DNA from: Palsa-504 sp963844625
GTDB taxonomy: Bacteria > Actinomycetota > Actinomycetes > Streptosporangiales > Streptosporangiaceae
DNA: 64,000 bases
Direction: 5' to 3'
NCBI GenBank assembly: GCA_963844625.1
Contig: CAWJPF010000035.1
Coordinates: 434,001 to 498,000 of the forward strand
The notes beneath the pieces are model-generated. The model was not told where the DNA came from, did not search any database, and was given only the letters and a program-made list of their open reading frames with translations. Shown piece by piece: positions 33,753 through 41,245 of this stretch. The position numbers were made by a program, and so were the translations under genes. How positions within the stretch are numbered: position 1 is the stretch's first letter; each line of letters begins with the position of its first letter.

Positions 33753-33788
33753 GCGTTATAACTAACGCTTCTGGTTCGGATAACGAAC
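33753..33788. promoter_or_regulatory. Two adjacent inverted repeats
   Basis: GCGTTA-taac-TAACGC (33753-33768) and GTTCG-gataa-CGAAC (33774-33788) stand back to back in the 119-bp gap between the acetyltransferase stop and the next gene. The A+T-rich context suggests an operator pair for the SnoaL-like gene; the first could also be a weak terminator, but no T-run follows. Confidence 0.5.
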
Positions 33789-33859
33789 ATCTCTTGGACT
33801 TCTAGATCATGGCGCGGCAGGCTGGAAGAGCAGCCAACGATTCGGAAGGGGATCGAGTC

Positions 33860-34228
33860 ATGACGGACGCCGCGGCCGCCGCCGCTACCTACTTCGAGGC
33901 CTGGCGGGCCCGGGACTTCGCGCGACTGCGTTCGGTGCTAGCCAACGACGTCGACTTCGCCGGGCCGCTCGGGACGGCCAAGGGCGGCGACGAGTGCCAG
34001 CGGGGCATCGAGGGGATGGCGCGGATCATGACCGGTATCGAGATCCGTAAGGTCTTCGACGACGGATCCGACGTGCTGACCTGGTTCGACCTAGCCACCA
34101 GCGTGGCCGACACGGTTCCGGTCGCGAACTGGATGCAGGTCGAGGACGGTAAGATCACCCGGATCAGGGTGGTCTTCGACGCGCGAGGCATCGCGGGCGG
34201 CTTACCGGCCGTAGGTCCTGGACCTTAA
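33860..34228 (+). CDS. SnoaL/NTF2-like small protein
   Basis: A 122-aa protein of the NTF2-like fold: AAAATYFEAWRARDFARLRSVL, a curved-sheet core (DVDFAGPLGTAKG, VLTWFDLAT) and VEDGKITRIRVVFDARG at the end. Members include polyketide cyclases, isomerases and binding proteins, so function is open. ATG 33860 with AAGGGG 8 nt upstream is preferred over the opening at 33809. The stop shares a TTAA with the stop of the convergent phosphotriesterase-like gene. Confidence 0.75.
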   Translation: MTDAAAAAATYFEAWRARDFARLRSVLANDVDFAGPLGTAKGGDECQRGIEGMARIMTGIEIRKVFDDGSDVLTWFDLATSVADTVPVANWMQVEDGKITRIRVVFDARGIAGGLPAVGPGP

Positions 34229-35190
34229 GCCGCCGTCCCCACCAGCCACTGGCGCGGGTTGTCCACGGTCATCTGGCGGATCACGTCGGCCGGCACGCCC
34301 TTGCTCTCAAGTGCGGGCAGCACGACCGCCGAGACGAACGTCAGCACCTGCGGGTTAGCCGCCCGGTGCCGCCCCTGGTCGTGGTCCGTAAGCAGCCCGG
34401 CCCAGACGGGATCGTCATGTGAGAGCAGGACGCGATCGCCGTAGCCGCGCTTGACCAGCTCGGCGATCATGTCGATCCGGTCCGAGACACTCTGACCGCC
34501 GTACTCGGACAGCGCGCCGTTGGGCAGCCGGTCCATCGCGATCCGGTAGCCCCGCTCGGCCAGCCCGGCCAGGTAATCCGCGTCGTCAGTGTCGTCGCTG
34601 TGGCCGATCGCCACCCGCCTCGGATCGACCCCGAAGGACTCGAGGATCTCCGCCTGCTGCTCGCCGGTGCGATGGCGGGCGGCCGTGTGCGTGATGATCG
34701 GCGCCGAGGTGGCGAGGCTCGCCCGCGCGGCCGCGGCCAGGATCAGCTCCGCGAACGGCTCGACTCGTTCTTCGCTGGCCACCTTGATGACGCCGGCGCG
34801 GATCGGCGTGCCGTCCATGCCCTGGGTCAGGTCCCGTTCGAAGCGCTCGGCCAGCTGATCGGCCGACCGGGCCCGCAGCGTCACCGACGGGTCCAGCCAC
34901 AGGCCCGTCGACCCGATCACGGTCACGCCCGACTCCTTCGACACCTCGGCCAGCAGCCCGGCGTCACGACCCAGGTCGAACGTGGTGCAGTCCACGATCG
35001 TGCTGACGCCGGCCGCCTTGGCGTCGCGGAGTGCGCGAACGCCCGTCTCGACCAGGGCGGCCCGGCCGCCGCACAATTCCGGCCAGCTCGCGACGATGCC
35101 CGGTGACGAGGCCATCACGTGCTCGTGTACCAGTACGAATCCGAGATCAGCACCAGCGACAGATCCGGTCACACTCTCGATACCGGTCAT
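34225..35190 (-). CDS. Phosphotriesterase-family metal hydrolase
   Basis: A 321-aa TIM-barrel amidohydrolase of the PTE/PHP family. Binuclear metal ligands are visible in order: His-Glu-His in FVLVHEHVM, Lys in AGVIKVASEE, His in PIITHTAARH, His in AIGHSDDTDD and Asp in LLSHDDPVW. Related enzymes act as lactonases or on organophosphates; the natural substrate here is unknown. ATG 35190 is fixed by AGGAG six bases upstream. It follows the acetoacetate-decarboxylase-like gene on the same strand by 53 nt. Confidence 0.86.
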   Translation of the reverse strand: MTGIESVTGSVAGADLGFVLVHEHVMASSPGIVASWPELCGGRAALVETGVRALRDAKAAGVSTIVDCTTFDLGRDAGLLAEVSKESGVTVIGSTGLWLDPSVTLRARSADQLAERFERDLTQGMDGTPIRAGVIKVASEERVEPFAELILAAAARASLATSAPIITHTAARHRTGEQQAEILESFGVDPRRVAIGHSDDTDDADYLAGLAERGYRIAMDRLPNGALSEYGGQSVSDRIDMIAELVKRGYGDRVLLSHDDPVWAGLLTDHDQGRHRAANPQVLTFVSAVVLPALESKGVPADVIRQMTVDNPRQWLVGTAA

Positions 35191-35243
35191 TTTAAGCTCC
35201 TGGATCATGGGCAAATCGGGAATGTGAGCGGCCGGCGTGCACC

Positions 35244-36032
35244 TCATCCCTGCTCGCGCAGGTAGTCATGCAGGATGCGCCCGCCGACCAGGCGGAAGTC
35301 GGCGCGCCAGTAGAAGCCCTCAAGGAAGGTGCGAACTGGGAGCCGGTAGAGTGGCGCGGTCGCCGTGGGCCGGATCTCCACGGTGCACGGTCCCTCGTAG
35401 CACTCGTGCAGGTCGACATCGGTGAGATCGCGCGTGGTCAGCTGCCTGATGGCCGGGCGGCTGTCGATGTGGTTGATGACCTTGAGGTTGATGTTGGTGA
35501 TCAGGTCGACGCGGCTGCGGAGCCGCTCGAGGCTGCTCGGGGCGGCCTTGTACTGCATGGTCCCGGTGAAGATGTCGAAGCCGTTGTGACGGACCCGGCC
35601 GACATGCAGGTCGCCGGCGGTCTCCACGATGACCTCGGCTATGCGCTTGGGCTGCCCGTGAAACTCGCGCCCGCCGGCCATTGCACGGTCGCTCTCGACC
35701 CAGAAGTACGGCGAGTACGAGCCTTCGACGGTGCCCTCGTCGCCTTGGTAGCGGGCGGCCACCATGACATTGCACTCGTGGACATCCCGGCCCATGCCCG
35801 GCACGTCCCCCCACCGGGAGACCTGGACCTGCACGACGTCGTTGAGCGGCTCCAGCGGCTCCGGCAGCAACGCCCTGATGGCGCTGGGCTCGGTGGCGTA
35901 CTGGAACGTGAGCACTTCGCCGTCGCGGAAGGATGCGGGCGGGAGCCCGGTCACCGGGCTGTCGAGCGGGGTGCCAACTGCGTCGGCCGCAGCCGGGATG
36001 CGCAGAGATTCCGGATGGTACGGCAGCGGCAC
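35244..36032 (-). CDS. Acetoacetate decarboxylase-family protein
   Basis: A 262-aa ADC-fold protein. The catalytic Schiff-base Lys lies in GREFHGQPKRIAEV, the standard ADC setting, and VLTFQYATEPSAIRALLPEPLEP is the family's start. Beyond true acetoacetate decarboxylases the family includes cyclases and other decarboxylases/aldolases, so the substrate is not fixed. It starts (GTG) two bases after the stop of an SDR remnant, implying an older operon with that dehydrogenase. Confidence 0.84.
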   Translation of the reverse strand: MPLPYHPESLRIPAAADAVGTPLDSPVTGLPPASFRDGEVLTFQYATEPSAIRALLPEPLEPLNDVVQVQVSRWGDVPGMGRDVHECNVMVAARYQGDEGTVEGSYSPYFWVESDRAMAGGREFHGQPKRIAEVIVETAGDLHVGRVRHNGFDIFTGTMQYKAAPSSLERLRSRVDLITNINLKVINHIDSRPAIRQLTTRDLTDVDLHECYEGPCTVEIRPTATAPLYRLPVRTFLEGFYWRADFRLVGGRILHDYLREQG

Positions 36033-36034
36033 GA

Positions 36035-36184
36035 TCAGCCGCCGTCCACGCGGAGGTCGGCGCCGGTGACGACACTCGCCCGCGGGCTGGCCAGGAACGA
36101 GGCCACCTGCGCGATCTCGCGCGGCGTGCCGATGCCGCTGGACGCACCCGTCACGAACGCTGTCCGGCCGTCATGCTCGCCCAC
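36035..36184 (-). pseudogene. Internally deleted short-chain dehydrogenase remnant
   Basis: Only about 49 codons remain: the nucleotide-binding start (GEHDGRTAFVTGASSGIG) is joined directly to the end (TPREIAQVASFLASPRASVVTGADLRVDGG) of an SDR of normal length near 250 aa. The catalytic Ser-Tyr-Lys part is gone while the frame is preserved. GTG 36184 with AGGAG beside it may still start translation. It is upstream of and nearly abuts the decarboxylase-like gene. Confidence 0.82.
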
Positions 36185-36193
36185 TCCTGGATA

Positions 36194-36205
36194 CTTGCAT
36201 ACAAG
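36194..36205. promoter_or_regulatory. Probable GntR operator
   Basis: CTTG-CATA-CAAG is a perfect inverted repeat of the kind bound by FadR-subfamily GntR regulators, located between the divergent SDR-remnant/ADC unit and the gntR gene, 26 bp before the gntR start. A near-match half site (ACTCGATACAAGG) lies at 37061-37073 before the epimerase gene. Confidence 0.55.
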
Positions 36206-36230
36206 CGGGGATGAGCGCAAGATATCCGGT

Positions 36231-37061
36231 GTGAAGCGAGCTCCCGTCACCCGCCGCGCGGATGCCGCAGCGGGCGAAGGCACGGCGGGCGAAGGCGCGG
36301 CCGGCGGCGCGGCTGCCCCGCCCGCCCCGCCTGCGCCGGGAGCGCCGGGCGCGCCGGGAGCGCCGGGAGCGCCGGGAGTGAGCGTGCTCACCCCGCTGGA
36401 TCGTCGCCGGTCCGGGACGAGGACCTCCGACCTGGTGTACGCCGAGCTCGCCGCGGCCATCCAGGACCTGCGGCTGCCGCCCGGCCAGGGGCTGTCCGAG
36501 ACCGAGCTGGCCGCGCGGCTGGGCGTGAGCCGTACGCCGGTCAGGGAAGCTATCTCACGCCTGGTCGAGAGCGGTATGGTCAGCGTCGTTCCGCAGGTGG
36601 GCACGCGAGTATGCCTGATCCGGCTCGACGAGGTGATGCAGGCCCAGTTCATCCGTGAGCACCTGGAGGTGGCGGCCTTCTGCGCGGCCTGCGCGCAGCC
36701 GAGCCGGGATACCGCGCTGCTGACCCAGATCCTGCGGCAGCAGCGCGAGGCGCATCGCGCGGACGATTTCGGCGCCTTCTTCGCGGCCGACGAGGCTTTC
36801 CACACGCAGATCTTCGCGCTGAGCGGGCACCTTGGCGCCTGGGAGGCCGTGCAGCGATCGAAGGTTCAGCTCGACCGGCTCCGGCGCCTGGCTCCCGAGT
36901 CGCTCACGGTCCAGAACCTCATCCGTGACCATTCCGGCATCGCGCAGGCCCTCGAGCGCGGCCAGCTCGACGAGGGCAGGACGCTGGTCACGGTGCACGC
37001 CCGGCGCGTGTTCGACTACGCCCCCGTACTCCAGGCCAGGTACCCCGGCTACTTTGAGTAA
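36231..37061 (+). CDS. GntR-family (FadR subfamily) regulator with Gly-Ala-Pro leader
   Basis: About 276 aa from GTG 36231. After a disordered Ala/Pro/Gly leader, the winged helix (LPPGQGLSETELAARLGVSRTPVREAISRLVES) and an FCD ligand-binding helical domain follow (RDTALLTQILRQQREAHRADDF, FHTQIFALSGH). It probably controls the flanking catabolic genes in response to a carboxylic acid. A later start at GTG 36379 would remove the leader and give the usual FadR-type length; the sequence does not settle which is used. Confidence 0.85.
   Translation: MKRAPVTRRADAAAGEGTAGEGAAGGAAAPPAPPAPGAPGAPGAPGAPGVSVLTPLDRRRSGTRTSDLVYAELAAAIQDLRLPPGQGLSETELAARLGVSRTPVREAISRLVESGMVSVVPQVGTRVCLIRLDEVMQAQFIREHLEVAAFCAACAQPSRDTALLTQILRQQREAHRADDFGAFFAADEAFHTQIFALSGHLGAWEAVQRSKVQLDRLRRLAPESLTVQNLIRDHSGIAQALERGQLDEGRTLVTVHARRVFDYAPVLQARYPGYFE
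36333..36377 (+). repeat. Five tandem 9-bp repeats in the GntR leader
   Basis: Five copies of GCGCCGGGA (one with a final C) encode a collagen-like Ala-Pro-Gly run. The unit is three codons, so slippage would keep the frame. Confidence 0.9.
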
Positions 37062-37085
37062 CTCGATACAAGGGATGGTGTCCTC

Positions 37086-38105
37086 GTGACCGAATGCTTC
37101 CTGATCACCGGCGGCCTGGGTTGCATCGGGGCCTGGACGGCCCGGCGGCTGCTCGCCGAGGGTGCCGGCGTGGTCACCTACGACCTCCCCGGCGACCCGC
37201 ACCGGCTGCGTCTCATCATCGATGACGATCAGCTCGCCGGCGTCACCAGGATCGACGGCGACGTGACTGACCTCGCCGCGATCGAACAGGTCATCGCCGA
37301 CCACCAGATCACCCACATCGTCCATCTGGCCGGGCTGCAGCTGCCGATGGTGCGTGCTGATCCCATCCGGGGCATGCAGGTGAACGCGGTCGGCACCACG
37401 GTGATCTTCGAAGCAGCCCGGCGGCATCGCGACCAGGTGCGCGGCCTGGCCTACGCGAGCTCGGCGGCGGTCTGGGGCCCGCGTTCAGCCTACCGGCCGG
37501 GTCGGCTCACCAGTGCGGACGTGCCCGTACCGGTCAGCCTGTACGGGGTCACCAAGCTGGCCAACGAGGGCACGGCCCGCGTGTACTGGGTCGAGCATCA
37601 GCTGGCCAGCGTCGGCCTGCGTCCCTACGTGGTGTACGGCCCGGGCCGGGATCAGGGCGTGACGTCGTTCCCCACCAAGGCGATGCTGGCGGCCGCCGTC
37701 GGCCGAACCTATGCCATCGAGCTCGGCGGCCCGGTCGGCATGGAGCTGGCCAACGATGTCGCGGCCATGTTCATCCGGGGCGCCCGCGCGACCGCCGACG
37801 GCACCGTCCAGGACGCCGTCGCGGGCGACGTGGGGGCGCCGTCGGCCGGGATGCCCGACATCGTCGCCGCGATCGAGGCGGCTGCCCCCGAGGCCGCCGG
37901 GAAGATCACGCTAGCGGGCGACGTCGGCCCGAATCTGCCCGAGGTCAGCGGCGAAGTGGTGGCCGGAGTCCTCGGCGGCTTCGACTTCACTCCGCTGGAC
38001 AAGGGCGTAGCGGCTACCATCGAGCTCTTCCGCGCCGCGGCCGCCAGCGGCCGGATCGACGTGGACCGGGCCCTGGCCCGGCCGGTCCCGGCTAAGGTGT
38101 CGTGA
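37086..38105 (+). CDS. NAD-dependent epimerase/dehydratase family protein
   Basis: A 339-aa extended SDR. FLITGGLGCIGAWTARRLL is the NAD-binding loop, IVHLAGLQ the active-site strand, and YASSAAVWG with SLYGVTKLANE supply Ser and the Tyr-x3-Lys pair. Related proteins oxidise or epimerise sugars or sugar acids. It starts with GTG 37086, 24 nt after gntR, so the two are likely co-transcribed. Confidence 0.87.
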   Translation: MTECFLITGGLGCIGAWTARRLLAEGAGVVTYDLPGDPHRLRLIIDDDQLAGVTRIDGDVTDLAAIEQVIADHQITHIVHLAGLQLPMVRADPIRGMQVNAVGTTVIFEAARRHRDQVRGLAYASSAAVWGPRSAYRPGRLTSADVPVPVSLYGVTKLANEGTARVYWVEHQLASVGLRPYVVYGPGRDQGVTSFPTKAMLAAAVGRTYAIELGGPVGMELANDVAAMFIRGARATADGTVQDAVAGDVGAPSAGMPDIVAAIEAAAPEAAGKITLAGDVGPNLPEVSGEVVAGVLGGFDFTPLDKGVAATIELFRAAAASGRIDVDRALARPVPAKVS

Positions 38106-38142
38106 CGGCGCCCCCAATCGATCCCGAGCACTGGAGGCCGCG

Positions 38143-39090
38143 ATGCGCGCAGCGGGAGTACGGCAGGTCGGCGGAGCCGTGGAGTTCCTGGAACTGCCCG
38201 GTCCGCGCGGGCTGCTAGCCGATGAGATCCTGATCGAGGTCAGCGCCGCCGGGATCGGAAACTGGGATGAGTTCGTCCGGACCGGCAGCTGGGATACCGG
38301 CGCCCGCCCGCCCATGGCCCTGGGAGTAGAGGCCGCCGGGTACGTGGCCGCGGCCGGACCCTCGGTCCACGGGATCGGCACCGGCGACCGGGTGACGACG
38401 CATTCGGTGCCGCTGCGCGAACAGGGCAGCTGGGCCGAGTGGTTTATCATCCCCGCGGCGCACTGTGCGGTGCTGCCGCGCGGCGTTCCCTTCGACGTCG
38501 GCGCTGCGCTGCCGGTTCCGGCGCTGACTGCCGACCAGGTGATGAGCGGTGCGCTCGAGACCGGACCCGGGCAGACGGTGCTGGTGCACGGCGCGGGCGG
38601 GGCCACCGGGGGCATGCTCGTCCAGCTGGCGGCCCATCGCGGCGCTACCGTGATCGCCACCGCGGGCCGGGACAGCGCCGGGCGCGTCGCTGCCATGGGG
38701 GCCGCCCACGTCCTCGACTATCACCAGCCCGACTGGGCCGGGCAGGTGCGATTGCTGGCCGGCGGCGGCGTGGACGCCGCGGCGAACGCCGCGCGATCGG
38801 GCGCCGGCGACGCACTGAAGGCGGTCAGGGACGGCGGCAGGCTGGCCACTATAACCGCGGACCTGCCCGGCGCCGAGCGCGGCATCACGATGTTTGACGT
38901 GCAGGTCGTGCCGGATGGAACGCGGCTTGACGGCCTGGCCCGGCTGGCGGCCCAGGGCGTGCTGACCTTTGCCGCGGTGACGCCCTATCCGCTCGACCAG
39001 GCGGCCGCGGCCCTGGCGCAGGTCAGGCGCGGCGCCCATGGGGGGGCCGTCGTGCTGCAGACCGGCCGGGACGAGGGCGGGTCGCGATGA
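38143..39090 (+). CDS. MDR-family zinc-independent oxidoreductase (quinone reductase-like)
   Basis: A 315-aa medium-chain reductase/dehydrogenase. LGVEAAGYVAAAGPSVHGIGTGDRV is the GroES-like part and VLVHGAGGATGGMLVQLAAHRGATVIATAG the NADPH-binding Rossmann loop. The structural Cys cluster and catalytic Zn ligands are missing, placing it with quinone oxidoreductases. ATG 38143. The stop overlaps an ATG that opens a 16-codon frame, probably the start of a lost gene. Confidence 0.86.
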   Translation: MRAAGVRQVGGAVEFLELPGPRGLLADEILIEVSAAGIGNWDEFVRTGSWDTGARPPMALGVEAAGYVAAAGPSVHGIGTGDRVTTHSVPLREQGSWAEWFIIPAAHCAVLPRGVPFDVGAALPVPALTADQVMSGALETGPGQTVLVHGAGGATGGMLVQLAAHRGATVIATAGRDSAGRVAAMGAAHVLDYHQPDWAGQVRLLAGGGVDAAANAARSGAGDALKAVRDGGRLATITADLPGAERGITMFDVQVVPDGTRLDGLARLAAQGVLTFAAVTPYPLDQAAAALAQVRRGAHGGAVVLQTGRDEGGSR

Positions 39091-39137
39091 CAACGACCGG
39101 GACCGGGGAGCTGAGGCCACGTCCCCGCCCCGCATAG
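39087..39137 (+). other. 16-codon coupled frame, likely stump of a lost gene
   Basis: An ATG inside an ATGA overlap with the MDR stop begins a 16-aa frame that ends at TAG. The overlap implies a coupled downstream gene once existed here; the following sequence to 39220 shows no recognisable continuation. Confidence 0.3.
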
Positions 39138-39224
39138 TCGGGATCGCGGTGATTTCGCTGCTGACCAGACTGGCGTATAGCGCGGTGGCGCCCGGCCCAG
39201 GAGATTTCCCGGGCGGCGCCGAGT

Positions 39225-39471
39225 TCAGGATGACCCGAGGATTTCCGTGACGGTAGTGCCGGCTAGCCAGGTACGGCGCAACGCCCGGCGTTCGCCTTCG
39301 ACCAGGCCGCCCCACACGCCGTGGGCGCCGATGTCGAATGCACGCCGCAGCGAAAGTTCCAGGCAATCCGCGCGCACCGCGCAGGGCCTGTCGGTAAACC
39401 CGGCCACCGGGTTCGCGCTCGGTCAGCTCACTTGGTTCAAGCCGTGTGCGGGCAGCCCACGCGACCGTCAT
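39225..39471 (-). pseudogene. Degenerate WhiB-family remnant
   Basis: A frame ending at 39225 carries the second half of a WhiB protein: AVRADCLELSLR and the turn GVWGGLVEGERRALRRTWLAG (the family's G-V/I-W-G-G turn). Where WhiB has C-x2-C ahead of PVRxxC, this has FTDRPCAVRADC, so one cluster Cys is lost. An in-frame TGA precedes it; a possible N-terminus (MTVAWAARTRLEP, ATG 39471 after GGAGG) lies in another frame. The 4Fe-4S cluster could not form. Confidence 0.7.
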
Positions 39472-39516
39472 CAGCTCTACACCTCCAGCCGTACGTGCTT
39501 TCTCCCCAGCCTTGGC

Positions 39517-39750
39517 ATGCGGACGATCCGCGACCGGCTGTCCGTCGTGGAAGCGCAGATTCACGCCTCCAGCGAGCCAGACCCGCTGGCCGAGTTCCGC
39601 GACCGGCCCGCCGGGACGACGTGGAAGTCGCTGTGACTGCCCCGGAAGCGCGCCATCGTCAAGCTGCTGGCTGACGTCACCTTCATGCCGACCGCCAGGC
39701 GCGGCCCCGGGTTCGACCCGGACTCCGTGCGGATTGACTGGCTGGCCTGA
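39517..39750 (+). pseudogene. C-terminal fragment of a large serine recombinase
   Basis: The frame reads RTIRDRLSVVEAQIHASSEPDPLAEFRDRPAGTTWKSL, a TGA at 39634, then LPRKRAIVKLLADVTFMPTARR, FDPDSVRIDWLA and a second stop. The LPRKRAIVKLL...VT..P..RG..FDPDSVRIDW pattern is the usual end of large serine recombinases from actinobacterial mobile elements. The catalytic N-terminus is absent. It marks the left part of an eroded integrative element. Confidence 0.65.
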
Positions 39751-39771
39751 CGCTCCACCGGCCAGGCTAGT

Positions 39772-39790
39772 GCACTACTATTAGTAGTGC
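39772..39790. repeat. Perfect 19-bp palindrome
   Basis: GCACTACTA-t-TAGTAGTGC has 9-bp arms and one central base. It is A+T-rich and lies 22 bp after the recombinase fragment and 95 bp before the first small element gene. It may be an operator for the element genes or part of an attachment site. Confidence 0.85.
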
Positions 39791-39884
39791 GTCGGGTGTC
39801 AGACGTTGGCCGATGTCCCTCTTGGGCGACGGGCCATAGCTACGAGCACCACTCCACCATTCATCACGTTCATGGAGTGGTCCT

Positions 39885-40097
39885 GTGCCCGCTGTACCTA
39901 ATCCGGTCAACCAGCTTCGCGGCCGTCTCGGCCAGCTGGTGGCCACCAAGGCCTCGCCTGAGAAGATCGCCGAAGCCCGCGCCGAGCTGGCCGAGGCCGA
40001 GCTAGAGCAGCGCATCGCGAAGCTGATCGCCGAGGCCCCGCCACTGTCGGCCGAGAAAAAGGCCAGGCTGGCCGCCCTGCTAGCGGGTGCGGCGTGA
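39885..40097 (+). CDS. Small charged helical protein of an integrative element
   Basis: A 70-aa protein (PNPVNQLRGRLGQLVATKAS, PEKIAEARAELAEAELEQRI, PPLSAEKKARLAALL) of a type common near integrases in actinobacterial elements and prophages. It is helical and Ala/Glu/Lys-rich; function unknown. GTG 39885 has GGAG 8 nt upstream. The stop overlaps the next GTG (GTGA). Confidence 0.6.
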   Translation: MPAVPNPVNQLRGRLGQLVATKASPEKIAEARAELAEAELEQRIAKLIAEAPPLSAEKKARLAALLAGAA

Positions 40098-40168
40098 ACC
40101 CGCGCAACCCGGAAATCCGCCTCCGGGCGCGGATCAAGCTGACGGCTGCGGCTGAGGCCCGCGAGTAA
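40094..40168 (+). CDS. 24-aa coupled small ORF
   Basis: Begins with GTG in a GTGA overlap and ends in a TAATG overlap with the next gene, so it sits in a strictly coupled chain. The peptide starts VNPRNPEIRLRARI, like the start of longer mobile-element proteins, and is probably a shortened version. Function unknown. Confidence 0.4.
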   Translation: MNPRNPEIRLRARIKLTAAAEARE

Positions 40169-40625
40169 TGAACAAGGCGGACAAGATCCGCCGGCAGGCA
40201 CCGGGGCTGGCCGAGGGCGACGTGTGCGCGCTGGCCAGCCTCGGCACTACCGAGGTGGACATCATCGCGCGGGCGTTGCGCCAGGCCCGCCGGGACGCGG
40301 TCGCGCACGAGAAAGAGCTGAAGCGGCAGCGCAAGATCGACAACCGCGCGCACAGCAACTACGACGAAGCGGACTACGTCCGGCGCAACAAGGCCGTGGT
40401 CGCCAGCCAGGGCAAGCGGGCCATGCGGGGCAGCCTCGCCGCGCTGGCCGCGCTCGGGAACCTGCGTCGGCACATCGACACCTGGACCGCGTGGGGGTCG
40501 ACGGGTGCCGCGCTCAGGGCTACTCAGACGCCGACATCGGCGACGCGCTCGGAATCACCCGGCAATCGGTCTGGGAGCGATTCCGGCGCAAGGAAAACCT
40601 TGCACGAGAGGAGACCGTGACGTAG
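40168..40625 (+). pseudogene. Small HTH protein of the element, frameshifted
   Basis: Would be about 152 aa. The first frame gives a charged helical protein (KADKIRRQAPGLAEGDVCAL, KELKRQRKIDNRAHSNYDEA, ALAALGNLRRHIDTW). In a run of five G at 40493-40497 one G seems missing; the continuation (CRAQGYSDADIGDALGITRQSVWERF) in another frame is a helix-turn-helix of the type common in element-borne proteins. It ends at TAG 40625. Confidence 0.6.
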
Positions 40626-40676
40626 ATCACGCCCCGCGAGACGGCATCGTGCATCGTCGCGGCCGATAGGGAGATT

Positions 40677-40892
40677 ATGACGCTTACTCGTACCCCGGTC
40701 GATGCCACGGTGACGCAGACGCAACTGCACAGGGCTACCGGGAAACTGCTGTCCCGGTTCCGCGCGACGGGCGGGCTGATCGAGATCACCGACAGATGGG
40801 ACAGGGTCGTGGCCGTCCTGGTGATCGGCCCGAGGATGGAGGACGTGACCGGCTATCACAGAGCCGGTCACGAAGCGGCTCACAAGACTTGA
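40677..40892 (+). CDS. Phd/YefM-like antitoxin-type protein
   Basis: A 71-aa protein with TQLHRATGKLLSRFRATGGL, IEITDRWDRVVAVLVIGP, which follows the prevent-host-death pattern (an N-terminal helix ending G-x-L, then ITxRGxPVAV-like strand). No toxin gene is next to it, so it may be an orphan or a plasmid/element regulator. ATG 40677 is preceded by AGGGAG. Confidence 0.5.
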   Translation: MTLTRTPVDATVTQTQLHRATGKLLSRFRATGGLIEITDRWDRVVAVLVIGPRMEDVTGYHRAGHEAAHKT

Positions 40893-41044
40893 TCACCGGG
40901 GCTTAGACGCAGGTCAGGCCGGGCGGAATCTCATTTCACGCCCGGCCGTCACCTACGCTCGCCCGGCCCCATCACAAGCCGGGCACTCCCGTCCAGAGGA
41001 GCAGCACTTCCACGTTCCGCCGAGACCCTAGGGAGCTAGGACGA

Positions 41045-41245
41045 ATGGTAGCGCACGCAGAGGACACCGCGAGGTGCCCCGATCGTTTCGAGATCGCGCG
41101 CCGGATGGCCGAGACCGGGACCTGGGATGACCAGGTCGTGCGGATCGCCGACGCGCTGGGGTCCTACGGTGGCGACGGCCCGGTGGGCGTGGTGCTGGAC
41201 GACGACACCGCCATCGGCACCGACGCGGGCGAGGCCGCGGCATGA
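41045..41245 (+). CDS. Small hypothetical protein coupled to the ATPase fusion
   Basis: A 66-aa acidic protein (DRFEIARRMAETGTWDDQVVRI, VVLDDDTAIGTD) with GGGAG before ATG 41045. Its TGA overlaps the ATG of the next gene (ATGA), typical of genes in front of the ATPase of integrative elements. No domain recognised. Confidence 0.45.
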   Translation: MVAHAEDTARCPDRFEIARRMAETGTWDDQVVRIADALGSYGGDGPVGVVLDDDTAIGTDAGEAAA

